Notes: a model not told the origin generated them from the sequence alone. Positions 26,977 through 36,759 are shown, counted from the first letter of the stretch. The stretch: DNA of 64,000 nt from Celeribacter indicus (GCF_000819565.1 NZ_CP004393.1:2728001-2792000); one strand, 5' to 3'. Translations and numbers: made by a program.

Positions 26977-27751
26977 CTAGAGGCGGCGCTGGTGACGCAG
27001 GAGCTTGCGATAGCCGCCAGCGATCAGGTCACGCCCCTCGCGAAGGAGGCTGGAGACGGCAAAGCGGGCCGAGGAGACCTGCCATTCATCGCGGTCCAGG
27101 CGACCGGTCCGGAAGAGGACCTCGGCGATCTGCTTTTGGGTCGCGCCATGAAAGGCAGCGTCGGAGGCTTGAAGGACACGCCGCAGGCGCGCTTTCTGCT
27201 GCGCGGTCAGACGGGTGTCGCGGGGGATGGATCGACGTCGATGCTGATCCGCCAGGAGCCGCTGGATTGCTTCGATGCGGTCGAGCCCCTCGAGGCCGAG
27301 AGGAACGGTGGCCACAAGCCGACCACGGTCTTTCAGGGGAGCGACGAGATGCAGGTATGTCCCGTCCGGCAGCCTGTGGCGCAGGTGCTTGCCAATGGGG
27401 GACGCCCTGCCCGTCGGGGCGACTATTTCACTACCGCGGGCGTCTGCCTCTTCGGCCAGTGCCTCGGGGGCGGCAACGAGCACCACGACACCTGTATCGA
27501 CCGCCGGACACCAGAACACCTCCGCAACGGAGGCGGGCAGCCCGGGCCGGATCGGGAAAGCACAACCCCCATCGACGGCCGACCTGATCCCTCAGATCAA
27601 CCCTCTCCGGGGGTTCTCCTGCGAGCTTCGCGTAGTCATGCTGATATTCGGGATTGCGGCGCAGGCATTCCCAGCCGAGGTCCGGCGCAGCCAAATCATC
27701 AAGATAGTCGTAGGCGGCCTGGTCACGCCAATTCGAGCGATCAGGTTGCAT
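26977..27751 (-). pseudogene. DUF6499-DUF2285 regulator split by a frameshift
   Basis: The first part, from the ATG at 27751, reads NWRDQAAYDYLDDLAAPDLG and WECLRRNPEYQHDY, the N-terminal DUF6499 domain of a regulator normally fused to DUF2285. After about residue 67 (CFPDPAR) its frame degenerates. The correct continuation (LPASVAEVFWCPAVDTG and the DUF2285 domain, ending LLRHQRRL) is in another frame from about 27555 down to 26977. A single-base shift between 27545 and 27575 joins them. It could be a true mutation, a sequencing error, or a downstream GTG-started protein (27519) made alone. Confidence 0.65.
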
Positions 27752-27857
27752 GGCATCGCCTCTCCCCTGGGTTGATCACAAGAAAGGATTCCAAGAGATC
27801 AATCACTTGGGAAGCCCGTCGCAAGGCATCAGGTGATGCGTGAAACGCATCACCTCC

Positions 27858-28133
27858 TCAGGCGGTTCGCCCCGCCGCCAACTGCCGATACCCTTCCGAG
27901 CTCAACCAACGCGCGCGTTCAAGATGTGCGTCATGGACCAGACGCACCCGCTCTGGCTCTGTCTGCGCATCGAGACCTAGAATGATCTGCGCGGCCTCCT
28001 GCCAGCTCGCGCCCTCGCCTGCAGCATCGAGCAAACGCATATACTGCGCCATGTGATGACGGTCATACTCAGTCACCACGTCCCCCTGCGGCGGTACATC
28101 CTGCAAGCTGCTGATCGTCACGCGCATCCCCAC
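27858..28133 (-). CDS. Small DUF2285-associated protein
   Basis: 91 residues (or 89 from the second ATG at 28127). The sequence MRVTISSLQDVPPQGDVVTE and MRLLDAAGEGASWQEAAQII is widely conserved beside the DUF2285 regulator in alphaproteobacterial conjugative elements. The helical C-terminal half has EPERVRLVHDAHLERARWL. No catalytic motif is visible. Function unknown; position suggests a regulatory or replication-control role. Confidence 0.7.
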   Translation of the reverse strand: MGMRVTISSLQDVPPQGDVVTEYDRHHMAQYMRLLDAAGEGASWQEAAQIILGLDAQTEPERVRLVHDAHLERARWLSSEGYRQLAAGRTA

Positions 28134-28226
28134 GGCGTTTGCTGCACATCCTTAGCACAGCCAGTTGACAGTTTTGTGAGCACGGCAATAGCGCAATTCG
28201 GCTCTCTGCAAAACCTGCCGGAAAGG

Positions 28227-28475
28227 TCAGGCCTTCGAGGCAGCCTTCGCCTGAACATGCATCACTCCTATCCCCTGGTCGGAGTTCAGGAGCAGAATGC
28301 CATTCGCCTCGAAAGCCCGTCGGACCTGATCGCGCGTGGTCTCATAGACCTCGAGCCCGCTTTCGGACTCGAGGCGCTTGAGCGCGGTCAAAGATACCCG
28401 GGCCTCATCCGCCAGCTGCTCCTGTGTCCAGCCAAGAAGCGCCCGCGCGGCCCGTGATTGTCGGGCGGTGATCAT
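28227..28475 (-). CDS. XRE family helix-turn-helix transcriptional regulator
   Basis: 82 residues from the ATG at 28475 (MITARQSRAARALLGWTQEQ). The Cro/C1-type HTH covers about residues 5-60 with QEQLADEARVSLTALKRLE. The C-terminal extension (ANGILLLNSDQGIGVMHVQ) is typical of a group of short alphaproteobacterial XRE proteins. It probably controls the adjacent regulators, since it lies at the upstream end of the minus-strand regulatory cluster. Confidence 0.88.
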   Translation of the reverse strand: MITARQSRAARALLGWTQEQLADEARVSLTALKRLESESGLEVYETTRDQVRRAFEANGILLLNSDQGIGVMHVQAKAASKA

Positions 28476-28669
28476 GCAGATCACCTCCCATCCGGCCCGG
28501 CGCAAACGCCAGAACTACGACTATTATAGTCGCTTATCAGAATTTCACCACCAAAATTCTGACGTGTTTACATCGCGTTTTCGCTTTCTCGCCGGAAATT
28601 TCGGGAACTGATTCGGTTGCCCTGTTCGGCGATCGGCCCCGGCCTTTCGACCGGGGCCTCGCGACGGCG

Positions 28670-28993
28670 TTATTCGCCGCGGCGACCGTTGGGGCGGGAC
28701 CAGATCAGAGCGTAGCTCTCGCCGTCTTCGTCGTCGAAGAGATTGGCGTAGATCGGGGCGGTGAAGCTCGGATCGTCGAGCTTGAGGCCCAGATAGTCGC
28801 GGCCCTCGCCCGAGCGTTTGGACCAGGCGGCGCCGATCTCGGCGCGGCCCACCAGGACCCGGTGGCTGGGGGCGTTCTCGCCGGTGGCGCGGGTGTCGGG
28901 AACGATGCGCACGCCCTGGACCTGGACGCTGAGGGTGACGATTTCGCCGGTGAATTCGTTGCCGGTCTTCTTGAAAGTGCCGATGGTTGCCAT
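28670..28993 (-). CDS. DUF736 family protein (copy 2)
   Basis: 107 residues from the ATG at 28993 (MATIGTFKKTGNEFTGEIVT). A better match to canonical DUF736 than the copy at 22997-23338, with VRIVPDTRATGENAPSHRV, EIGAAWSKRSGEGRDYL and VKLDDPSF-like DPSFTAPIYANL. DUF736 proteins are among the most constant small genes of alphaproteobacterial plasmids and conjugative elements; their function is not known. It is separated from the neighbours by 160-330 bases, so probably has its own promoter. Confidence 0.92.
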   Translation of the reverse strand: MATIGTFKKTGNEFTGEIVTLSVQVQGVRIVPDTRATGENAPSHRVLVGRAEIGAAWSKRSGEGRDYLGLKLDDPSFTAPIYANLFDDEDGESYALIWSRPNGRRGE

Positions 28994-29321
28994 TTTAAGT
29001 CTCCGTCTTCCGTTTCCGGGTCCGCACCATTGCGGCCCGATGGCGATCGACAGGCCGGAGACGACCGGCGGCGCACCCCCGGCGTGCCGGGGGCTGGACA
29101 GCAAAGGCAGAACTTTCTTGTCTCGCGCGGAATGGGCGCAGCCCAGGGGAAGAAAGTTATGGCGGCGCTGTTGCGCCAAGCCGGTCGAGGCGTAGCCGAT
29201 CTTCGGCCAGATCAGGCCATTGAAAGGGCCGTATGGAGCGGACATGGGACGGGTCAGAACGGAGACGATGGCAACCGCGGATGCCCGCCAGCCTGACCGG
29301 CCTTTCCACCGGCAGGTTTGC
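28994..29321. other. Intergenic stretch upstream of DUF736 copy 2
   Basis: 328 bases without a supportable gene. It should contain the promoter of the DUF736 gene. The only clear structure is a perfect 8-bp hairpin with a 2-base loop, CCCCCGGC-GT-GCCGGGGG, at 29076-29093, without a T run. Confidence 0.5.
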
Positions 29322-29987
29322 TCACCCGCGACAGGCCATACGCATCACTCTCCAGGCGCCCCGCCCGACGTGCCCCCCGCGATCGCAGGTGCAGTCTGCC
29401 GCTCGAACGCTCCGCCCCCTCCACCGCACGGCCACGGGCCGCGACGCGGGCCTCATGCCGATCCGCACACCGCCCCATACCGGCAATCTGAGGATTGGGA
29501 TGACAGTCCAGCAGTGATCAGGCCCCGCCTCATCGGATCGCCTGCAGTGACAGGCGCTCACGGGAGAGCTGTCCGAAGGCTCGGCTGCCGAACCCGCAAT
29601 GCGAAGAAAGGCGGAAACGCCTACAGCGCCAGCGCCGATGACGGCGAAGATCATCTGCCAGGTCTCCGAGGGCATCATGGCCCTGGCGATCCCGAGGGTT
29701 GCGTGGAAGCCAGCGAGCACCGCCGGCACCACGAAGATCAGCGCGATGACAAACCGCGCCCAGAGCGGGCGCACGTGCATGATCAGCGCCTGACCGATGG
29801 CAAGCGTCAACCCTGCAGCGAAGCCGCCGACGAGGATTGCACCGAACCAGCCTGCGCCGGTTCCATAGGCCCATATGCCGGTATGAAGTCCGACGAGGAA
29901 CGGCAGGGCGAAGACCGCGAGGTTGAACACCAACCAGCACAGGCCCGCAATGGCCGCGAAAGATGTAAGGATTCCGAGAACGATCAT
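29322..29987 (-). CDS. Multi-pass membrane protein of unknown function
   Basis: 221 residues from the ATG at 29987 (MIVLGILTSFAAIAGLCWLV). Four or five hydrophobic helices fall in the first 140 residues; the C-terminal 75 residues are basic, Cys/Arg-rich and low-complexity, which may mean that the true stop was lost and the frame runs on. Similar small membrane proteins sit beside DUF2493 in related elements. GGAGACTCCACC precedes the start. No enzymatic motif seen. Confidence 0.65.
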   Translation of the reverse strand: MIVLGILTSFAAIAGLCWLVFNLAVFALPFLVGLHTGIWAYGTGAGWFGAILVGGFAAGLTLAIGQALIMHVRPLWARFVIALIFVVPAVLAGFHATLGIARAMMPSETWQMIFAVIGAGAVGVSAFLRIAGSAAEPSDSSPVSACHCRRSDEAGPDHCWTVIPILRLPVWGGVRIGMRPASRPVAVRWRGRSVRAADCTCDRGGHVGRGAWRVMRMACRG

Positions 29988-30120
29988 GGTGGAGTCTCCC
30001 GTTTGACTTGGAACGGTCGCGCCTTCCACCACCACCATGGCGCAAGGCGAACATAGCATGAAATCGCCCGGCATGGCGAGAGTTCTGCCGGGCATGGTAT
30101 CGATGGATTGCAGGCAGCGC

Positions 30121-31047
30121 TCACGCGCTGCCCTCCGCGAGGCGGTAGACCGGGATACCCATCTTGCGGGCCTTGTCGGCCAAGTTTTCCTGAATGCCGG
30201 TACCCGGGAAGACGATGACCCCGATCGGCATGGCATCGAGCATCCGGTCGTTGCGCTTGAAGGGCGCGGCCTTGGCGTGTCTCGTCCAGTCGGGCTTAAA
30301 GGCAACCTGCGGCACCTTCCGGTTGTCGGCCCAGGTGGCCGCAATGCGTTCTGCGCCTTTCGGGCTGCCGCCGTGCAGGAGCACCATGTCGGGATGCTTG
30401 GCATGAACCTGATCGAGCCTGCCCCAGATCAGCCGGTGATCGGTGGTATCCCCGCCCGAGAAGGCAATCTTCGGCCCGGCGGGCAAGAGCACCTCATTGT
30501 CGGCGCGTCGCTTGGCGGCGAGGAAGTCGCGGCTGTCGATCATGGCCGAGGTCATCTGGCGATGGTTGAGCCGTGATCCGGAGCGCGGCGACCAGGGCGT
30601 GCCGGTGGTACGCAGGAAGAGGTCGGCGGCAGTATCGCGGAAAGTCTCCATGCTGTCGCGGCGCTCGATCAGGTTTTGTCCGATGCCGATCAGGCTCTCC
30701 AACTGGACGGATTTCACTTCGCTACCGTCCTGTTCGCGCTGAAGGCGCTTCTGAGCCTGCTCGTTATCGTCGAGTTTACGTTCGATCCGCTCGACCGCGC
30801 GGTGGAAGGTGTTGACGGTGGACCACATGATTTCGTCGAGGTCGAAATCAAGGCTGGTATCGGCCATGGTGGAGATCAGGGCGTCGAAGATGTCGGCGAC
30901 CGCGCCCTGGATGGCGGTATCCTCTGGCGTGCTCCGGGGATCGGCCTCGCCCTCGGCGGGACGGTAGCCATAGAGTTCGAGCGCTTCGATGACATGGCCG
31001 GTGGGAGACGTGCTGTGATCAGGTTCGAATTCGTCATGGGCATACAT
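30121..31047 (-). CDS. DUF2493 (SLOG-like) domain protein
   Basis: 308 residues. The C-terminal domain (about 195-300) contains KIAFSGGDTTDHRLIWGRLD, MVLLHGGSPKGAERIAATWA and GIQENLADKARKMGIPV, the Rossmann-like nucleotide-binding DUF2493/YspA family. The N-terminal 170 residues are helical. The family occurs constantly in the maintenance modules of alphaproteobacterial plasmids; its ligand is unknown, but SLOG-superfamily folds bind nucleotides or sense them. It stands alone, downstream of a 340-base gap. Confidence 0.88.
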   Translation of the reverse strand: MYAHDEFEPDHSTSPTGHVIEALELYGYRPAEGEADPRSTPEDTAIQGAVADIFDALISTMADTSLDFDLDEIMWSTVNTFHRAVERIERKLDDNEQAQKRLQREQDGSEVKSVQLESLIGIGQNLIERRDSMETFRDTAADLFLRTTGTPWSPRSGSRLNHRQMTSAMIDSRDFLAAKRRADNEVLLPAGPKIAFSGGDTTDHRLIWGRLDQVHAKHPDMVLLHGGSPKGAERIAATWADNRKVPQVAFKPDWTRHAKAAPFKRNDRMLDAMPIGVIVFPGTGIQENLADKARKMGIPVYRLAEGSA

Positions 31048-31390
31048 GGGATGTATCCTTCGGCTGGACCGCGACCGTCGCGGCCTTCATGGCGACGACA
31101 AGCCCACGGGCGCTCCGGTCTGGCAGTCCGAGCCTCAGGCGAGGACCTTGATGGCAAAGCCCGGCTGATTTGCTTCGCGCTGTAAAGGCGGGGGAGACGG
31201 GGTCCCCACGCGACCTGTCGCGTGGGGTGGCGGGCCGCCGACGGAAATCAGTCGGGCGCCGCCATTGCCGGGCCGGAGCGTTTGTGGGCCGCTCGCCCTC
31301 TCAAGAAGGCCAAGGCGCGGGTCTTTTGCCGAGGTGCTACACCCCTTGCCCATGGCGGGATCGGTTATCCTCGATCACGGCCCTCTCTGG
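31048..31390. other. Intergenic region with a perfect hairpin
   Basis: 343 bases between the Toprim-protein gene and the DUF2493 gene, both on the minus strand. No gene is supported. It carries a 10-bp perfect inverted repeat CCCCACGCGA-cctg-TCGCGTGGGG at 31204-31227, which on the minus strand lies between the two genes; it may act as a terminator-like end of the Toprim/strawberry-notch message or as an operator for the DUF2493 gene. Confidence 0.5.
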
Positions 31391-32437
31391 CTATGGTGCG
31401 CGCGACATGAAGCGTCTGACGTCTTCGGGAGCGATCTGCACCCGGATCCGCGCCCGAAGCGCCTCCAGGCCGAGGCTCACGAGATCGTCGTTGAAATCTC
31501 CCAGCATGGGCGAAAGCGTGATGGCCTCGATCCCGGCCTCGATGGCCCGGTCCACCAGACTGTCCCGTGCCGCGTCGCCTGCCGGATCGTTGTCGCGGAC
31601 GATATAGAGCCTGCGCAGATGCGGCGGGAACAGGATAGCAGCGAGATGTCCGGCCGAGAGTGCGGAGACCATCGGCATGATCGGCAATGCCTGCCGCAGC
31701 GAGAGGATGGTCTCGATCCCCTCGCCCGCTGCCATGACATCCTGCGCCTCGCCAAACCGCACGGCGTTTCCGAGCAGATCTCCCATCGCCTTTCTCGGCG
31801 GATCGACCGGCGCTTTCCCAGAGCCGTCACGTTGAATCCAGGTGCGATGCGCACCGGTGATCCTGCCATCGAGGTCGGTGACGGCGGCGATCATGGCCGG
31901 CCAGGTTTCGGTTGGGCCGTCGCTCTCCGCGCGCCAGTAGCAGGTCGGGTGGAACCGCAGGTTCGCGGTTCCGCGTAAATCCGCAATGCCGCGTATCCGT
32001 AAATACGCCTCTGCGAGACTGCCGGTGAGCGGTTGCGTCATGCGCCAGAGCCGGCGGGCAACTTCGGACGATCCCGATGGTGCTGGCGGTGTTCGGGATC
32101 GGCGGGAGTTTGGCTCCGGTTCAAGATGCGGCAGGCTGAGAAAGCGGCGCGCTTCTTCGGCAATGTCGGCGAAGTCGATGAGGCCAAGACTTTCGCCGAT
32201 CACGTCGAGCAGATCGCCATGTTCCCCGCTCTGCGCATCGGTCCATTTTCCAGCCGCGCCCTTACCGGCCTCCGGCCCGGTCAGACGGACAAACATCGAA
32301 CGACCGGGCGTGTTTCGCACATCCCCAACCTGCCAGTAATTGCCCTGCTTGCGCCCGTTCGAGAGATAGTGGCGGCACACCGCCTCGGCCTGTCGGCCGA
32401 GACGCTGCGCCAGCTCGGAAGCGTTGAGACGTGCCAT
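31391..32437 (-). CDS. Toprim-domain primase-like protein
   Basis: 348 residues from the ATG at 32437, which overlaps the stop of the upstream strawberry-notch gene by one base. The N-terminal part has DUF7146-type features (RHYLSNGRKQGNYWQVGDV; GRSMFVRLTGP), and the Toprim region has VMAAGEGIETILSLRQALP (catalytic Glu) and LYIVRDNDPAGDAA (DxD-type). It lacks the helicase of phage-type primase-helicases. It is probably a plasmid primase working with the large helicase encoded just upstream. Confidence 0.88.
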   Translation of the reverse strand: MARLNASELAQRLGRQAEAVCRHYLSNGRKQGNYWQVGDVRNTPGRSMFVRLTGPEAGKGAAGKWTDAQSGEHGDLLDVIGESLGLIDFADIAEEARRFLSLPHLEPEPNSRRSRTPPAPSGSSEVARRLWRMTQPLTGSLAEAYLRIRGIADLRGTANLRFHPTCYWRAESDGPTETWPAMIAAVTDLDGRITGAHRTWIQRDGSGKAPVDPPRKAMGDLLGNAVRFGEAQDVMAAGEGIETILSLRQALPIMPMVSALSAGHLAAILFPPHLRRLYIVRDNDPAGDAARDSLVDRAIEAGIEAITLSPMLGDFNDDLVSLGLEALRARIRVQIAPEDVRRFMSRAP

Positions 32438-35400
32438 CACGCAGCCCCCCGCTCGGAGATGCGCTCGACCGGGAAGCGGTCGAGCAGTTTGCCGATGATC
32501 TCCGGCCCCGATGCGTCCACCGGCACGAAGAAGCGGAGTTTCCATGAGATGATCTCGCTGAAGAGACCATAGGTTCGCAACCGATCGCGCATGGTATCGG
32601 TGAAGCCCGTCAGTTCGATACGGTTCGCGCCCATGACGCGGACGCGGCGCAGTTGCAGCCCCTCGGTGAGATCAAGGATCGTTCGGCCTTCGATCAACGC
32701 GGCATAGGCGGCATCCGGCGTCAGGCTGCTGGTGACGCCACTGGTCGAAGCATTGGTAGCCCATGCCGACGAGACACGGCGACCGATGATGCGTTCGCCC
32801 TCGTCGGTCTGGAGTCGATAGACGCGGGAGGAGTCTTGCGGCAAGCGTTTCCAGATCGGCAGCAGGAGCCCGGTCACCATATGCAGGATGCTGTCGGTGA
32901 ACTCCGGCACTTCGTCCAACTCGGCCTGCCATGCCGAGGCGAAGGCAGCGCGCTCGGCCTCTACCCAGTGGGTCTCGCCCATCGCCCGCATGGGCAGGTT
33001 CATTGCTTCCATCGGCCGGATCAGCCGGACGCGGCGCTCGATCTCGCCATCGTCCAGCATCACGCTGGTGGTGGGGATCTGCACGGCGGCACGACCGGAC
33101 CGCTCGTTCACGAGCAGCTTCGCCCGCGGATCATCCAGCTCCGCCAGGGCTGCATCGAGCGTGACCGGCTGATTGCGTTTGCGCTCGGTGAGCGTCAGGA
33201 GCCGGGTTTCCGCGCCAGTCCCCGGATGGGTGTGGATCACCTGCCGGCCTGTGACGATGAAGCTTTCGGCCTTCAGCGTTTCCAGCCCCATGTCATAGGT
33301 GCCGGATGCAATCGCCCCGTCGATCCGCGCCTGCAGAAGCTGCTCGAAGGCCGAGAACAGGATGCCCTGCAACTCGATGGTCAGCGCCAGCAGGCGATTG
33401 AGGAAGGTGGTGATCGGCGGCAGTTCGTCCTTCACACCGTTGCTGTCCATCAGCTTCAGGCCGGTGGCGGACTCAAACCGTTCGAGCGAGCATCCCTCGA
33501 CCTTGCCGCGCACGATCAACAGGTAGAGCTGGCGCAACGCATCGCGGGCATAGGCGGATTCCAGATTGTCCTCGGGCCGGAGCAGTCCCTGACCACCTGT
33601 CTGGCGCTGGCCGCGGGTGATCGCGCCCAGGGTGTCGAGGCGACGGGCAATCGTGCTAAGGAAACGCTTCTCAGCCTTCACATCCGTGGCGATGGGTCGG
33701 AACAGCGGCGGCTGCGCCTGATTGGTGCGGTTGGTGCGCCCGAGCCCCTGAATGGCGGCATCCGCCTTCCAGCCCGGCTCCAGCAGGTAGTGCACCCGCA
33801 GCCGCTGGTTCCGCGCCGAGAGGTCCGCGTGATAGCTGCGCCCGGTGCCCCCGGCATCAGAAAAGACAAGAATGCGCTTCTGGTCATCCATGAAGGCCGA
33901 GGTCTCTGCCAGGTTTGCGGACGGCGCACGGTTCTCGACCGCCAGACGCGCCGATGCACCATCGCCCTTGCGCACGATGCGCCGGGACCGCCCCGTAACC
34001 TCGGCCACCAGGTCGGTGCCGAAGCGCTGGACGATCTGGTCGAGTGCTCCCGGCACGGGCGGAAGCGACCCGAGCTGCTCCAGCATCTCATCGCGCCGGA
34101 CGACGGCTTCTCGGCTTTCGACCGGCTGCCCATCGCGGAACACGGGCCGCGAGGACAAATTGCCTTCGCTGTCGGTGAAGGGCTCATAGAGTTGCACCGG
34201 GAAGGAATGCTGCAAGTACGAGCCGACATATTCCCGTGGCGTGACGTCGACGGAGATGTCGTTCCATTCGTCGGTGGGGATTTCTGCCAGCCGCCGTTCC
34301 ATCAGCGCCTCGCCGGTGGAGACGATCTGGATGACGGCGGCATGGCCCGCCTCGAGATCGGCATCGATCGAGCGGATCAGTGTCGGCGTCTTCATTGAGG
34401 TCAGCAGATGCCCGAAGAAGCGTTGCTTGGTGCTCTCGAAGGCCGACCGCGCTGCGGATTTGGCCTGCCGGTTTAGCGTGCCTTCACTGCCGGTAATGTT
34501 GGCCGCCTCCATCGCCGCGTCCAGGTTTCCATGGATCACGGCGAACGCGGCCGCGTAAGCGTCATAGATGCGGCGCTGTTCGTCCGTGAGCTGATGCTCG
34601 ATCAGTTCATATTCGACGCCATCATAGGAGAGTGAGCGGGCGGTATAGAGGCCGAGAGATCGCAGATCGCGGGCCAGCACTTCCATGGCCGCAACGCCAC
34701 CGGCGTCGATCGCCTCGACGAATTCGGCCCGAGTCTGGAACGGAAAATCCTCGCCGCCCCAGAGGCCGAGGCGCTGCGCATAGGCGAGATTGTGAACCGT
34801 GGTGGCGCCGGTCGCCGAGACATAGACCACGCGCGCATCGGGCAGCGCGTGCTGGAGCCGCAGGCCCGCGCGTCCCTGCTGCGAGGCGGCGATATCGCCG
34901 CGGTCTCCCTTGCCGCCACCGGCATTCTGCATGGCATGGCTTTCGTCGAAAATGATGACCCCATCGAAGTCCCTGCCCAACCATTCGACGATCTGCTTCA
35001 CACGCGAAACCTTCTCTCCGCGGTCATCGGAGCGCAGCGTGGCATAGGTGGTAAACAGGATGCCTTCCGACAGCGTGATTGGCTTTCCCTGCGGGAAGCG
35101 TGACAGAGGTGTGACCAGCAGTCGCTCCATGCCGAGCGCCGACCAGTCGCGTTGCGCGTCCTCGATCAGCTTGTCGGATTTGGAAATCCAGACCGCCTTG
35201 CGGCGACCGCGCAGCCAGTTGTCGAGGATGATCCCGGCCGACTGACGGCCCTTGCCGGCGCCGGTGCCGTCACCCAGCATAAAACCCCGGCGGAAGCGGA
35301 TAGCGCCAGCGGCATCCTCGGCGGCGGCGCGCACGTTGTCGAAATGCTCGTCCACGGTCCAGGCACCGGCGAGATGATCGGCATGGGCTTCACCTGTGTA

Positions 35401-36759
35401 GATCACCGTTTCGAGCTGGGCGTCCGACAGACGCGCGCAGATGTCAGCGGGCAGCATGGCGCGGTAAGACGGCCTGGGTGGTGCGACCGAGGCCATGGCG
35501 GCGGATTGCACCAGCTTGGTCGGGTGCGGCGCGGCGCCAGGTATGCGCAGCGATTGCAGCGCATATTCCTCATAGATCGCGTCCGACAGCCGCGCGCCCT
35601 CGGGCGGCACCCAGTCCACGGTCTCATACTCGAGCTCCACCCCCTCGGGATCGGACGCTGGTGCGGCGGCGGGTCGGGACGCTGTGGCGCGAGCGAGATA
35701 ACCGCGCACGGTCTTCGGGGCAGCCGCCAGCACGGGAGAAGCGACCTTCGGGAGCGAGACCGGCAAGCGCGGCGGAACCTGGCTTTCGATCCAGCCGAGC
35801 AGCGTGCTGACGTCGGGTGCAATCTCTGGTGAGGCCGGGAAGATGGCAGAGTCGTTGGCGGGCAGCTTGTCGATCACTGTCAGCCGCGTGTCGATGCGGG
35901 TGCCATGCCTGGAAAAGACCGCGCCATCGATGGCCGCGGTGAAGACCACGCGGCCACGGTCCTGCAAGCGCATGAAAGCATCGCGCCAGGCCGGTGCTTC
36001 CGGTCCGAAGTTCCCCCCGGTGATCGTGACCAGCCGTCCGCCAGGAGCAAGCCGGGCCAGCGCCGAGGCAATATGGCGAAGGGAAGCATCCGCCATCCGT
36101 CCCTCGACATTGGCCATGACCGAGAAGGGCGGGTTCATCAGCACCACCGACGGCACAGCCTCCGGGGTCAGATGATCGTCGATCTGGGCGGCGTCGAACC
36201 GGGTGACGGGAAAGGCCGGAAAGAGGGAAGAGAGAAGATCGGCGCGGGTCTCGGCGAGTTCGTTGAGGATCAACGAACCGCCCGCGGTCTGGGCCAGGAT
36301 AGCCATCAGGCCGGTGCCGGCCGAGGGTTCCAGCACCACGTCATCAGGCGTGATCGCGGCCGCCGCCAGCGCGGCAAGACCGAGAGGCAGAGGCGTGCTG
36401 AACTGCTGGAAGCTCTGGCTTTCCTCGGAGCGGCGGGTCTGCGTCGGCAGTAGGCCCGCGATCTTCGCCAGAGGACCGAGCCGGGACGCCGGAGAACCGG
36501 CTTTGCGGAAAAGCGCCTTTCCGTATTTGCGCAGGAACAGAACCGTGGCGACTTCGCAGGCCTCATAGGCGAGCTTCCAGTCCCACGCGCCGCTGGCGTC
36601 GGAGGCGCCGAAAGCGCTTTCCATGGCACTGCGGAGGTCCGCAGTATTGACGCGTTGACCGCGTTCGAGATGGGGAAGGAGGAGATTGGCGGCGGCCAGG
36701 ATCGCTGGCGCAGCCGCCAGCGGCGTGACCGGATCGGTCACGGGAGATGAGATATTCAT
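32437..36759 (-). CDS. Strawberry notch-like helicase with N-terminal methyltransferase-like domain
   Basis: 1440 residues from the ATG at 36759 (MNISSPVTDPVTPLAAAP). The N-terminal region has VLEPSAGTGLMAILAQTAGG and VVLMNPPFSVMAN (NPPF near residue 208), an N6-adenine methylase-like fold. The central helicase has Walker A GDGTGAGKGRQSAG near residue 495 and the DESH box IIFDESHAM near 605; a strawberry-notch C-terminal helicase part follows (GLGRTNRTNQAQPP). Such giants are frequent on alphaproteobacterial plasmids; they may modify or remodel DNA during establishment. The Toprim gene follows with a one-base overlap. Confidence 0.9.
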   Translation of the reverse strand: MNISSPVTDPVTPLAAAPAILAAANLLLPHLERGQRVNTADLRSAMESAFGASDASGAWDWKLAYEACEVATVLFLRKYGKALFRKAGSPASRLGPLAKIAGLLPTQTRRSEESQSFQQFSTPLPLGLAALAAAAITPDDVVLEPSAGTGLMAILAQTAGGSLILNELAETRADLLSSLFPAFPVTRFDAAQIDDHLTPEAVPSVVLMNPPFSVMANVEGRMADASLRHIASALARLAPGGRLVTITGGNFGPEAPAWRDAFMRLQDRGRVVFTAAIDGAVFSRHGTRIDTRLTVIDKLPANDSAIFPASPEIAPDVSTLLGWIESQVPPRLPVSLPKVASPVLAAAPKTVRGYLARATASRPAAAPASDPEGVELEYETVDWVPPEGARLSDAIYEEYALQSLRIPGAAPHPTKLVQSAAMASVAPPRPSYRAMLPADICARLSDAQLETVIYTGEAHADHLAGAWTVDEHFDNVRAAAEDAAGAIRFRRGFMLGDGTGAGKGRQSAGIILDNWLRGRRKAVWISKSDKLIEDAQRDWSALGMERLLVTPLSRFPQGKPITLSEGILFTTYATLRSDDRGEKVSRVKQIVEWLGRDFDGVIIFDESHAMQNAGGGKGDRGDIAASQQGRAGLRLQHALPDARVVYVSATGATTVHNLAYAQRLGLWGGEDFPFQTRAEFVEAIDAGGVAAMEVLARDLRSLGLYTARSLSYDGVEYELIEHQLTDEQRRIYDAYAAAFAVIHGNLDAAMEAANITGSEGTLNRQAKSAARSAFESTKQRFFGHLLTSMKTPTLIRSIDADLEAGHAAVIQIVSTGEALMERRLAEIPTDEWNDISVDVTPREYVGSYLQHSFPVQLYEPFTDSEGNLSSRPVFRDGQPVESREAVVRRDEMLEQLGSLPPVPGALDQIVQRFGTDLVAEVTGRSRRIVRKGDGASARLAVENRAPSANLAETSAFMDDQKRILVFSDAGGTGRSYHADLSARNQRLRVHYLLEPGWKADAAIQGLGRTNRTNQAQPPLFRPIATDVKAEKRFLSTIARRLDTLGAITRGQRQTGGQGLLRPEDNLESAYARDALRQLYLLIVRGKVEGCSLERFESATGLKLMDSNGVKDELPPITTFLNRLLALTIELQGILFSAFEQLLQARIDGAIASGTYDMGLETLKAESFIVTGRQVIHTHPGTGAETRLLTLTERKRNQPVTLDAALAELDDPRAKLLVNERSGRAAVQIPTTSVMLDDGEIERRVRLIRPMEAMNLPMRAMGETHWVEAERAAFASAWQAELDEVPEFTDSILHMVTGLLLPIWKRLPQDSSRVYRLQTDEGERIIGRRVSSAWATNASTSGVTSSLTPDAAYAALIEGRTILDLTEGLQLRRVRVMGANRIELTGFTDTMRDRLRTYGLFSEIISWKLRFFVPVDASGPEIIGKLLDRFPVERISERGAA

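Noticed and set aside
27545..27575. Programmed ribosomal frameshift in the DUF6499-DUF2285 gene
   Set aside because: No clear slippery heptamer followed by a structure was found, so a plain mutation or sequencing error is simpler.
32653..34398. 581-codon plus-strand frame inside the strawberry-notch gene
   Set aside because: Antisense shadow of a well supported helicase gene; composition is low-complexity and lacks motifs.
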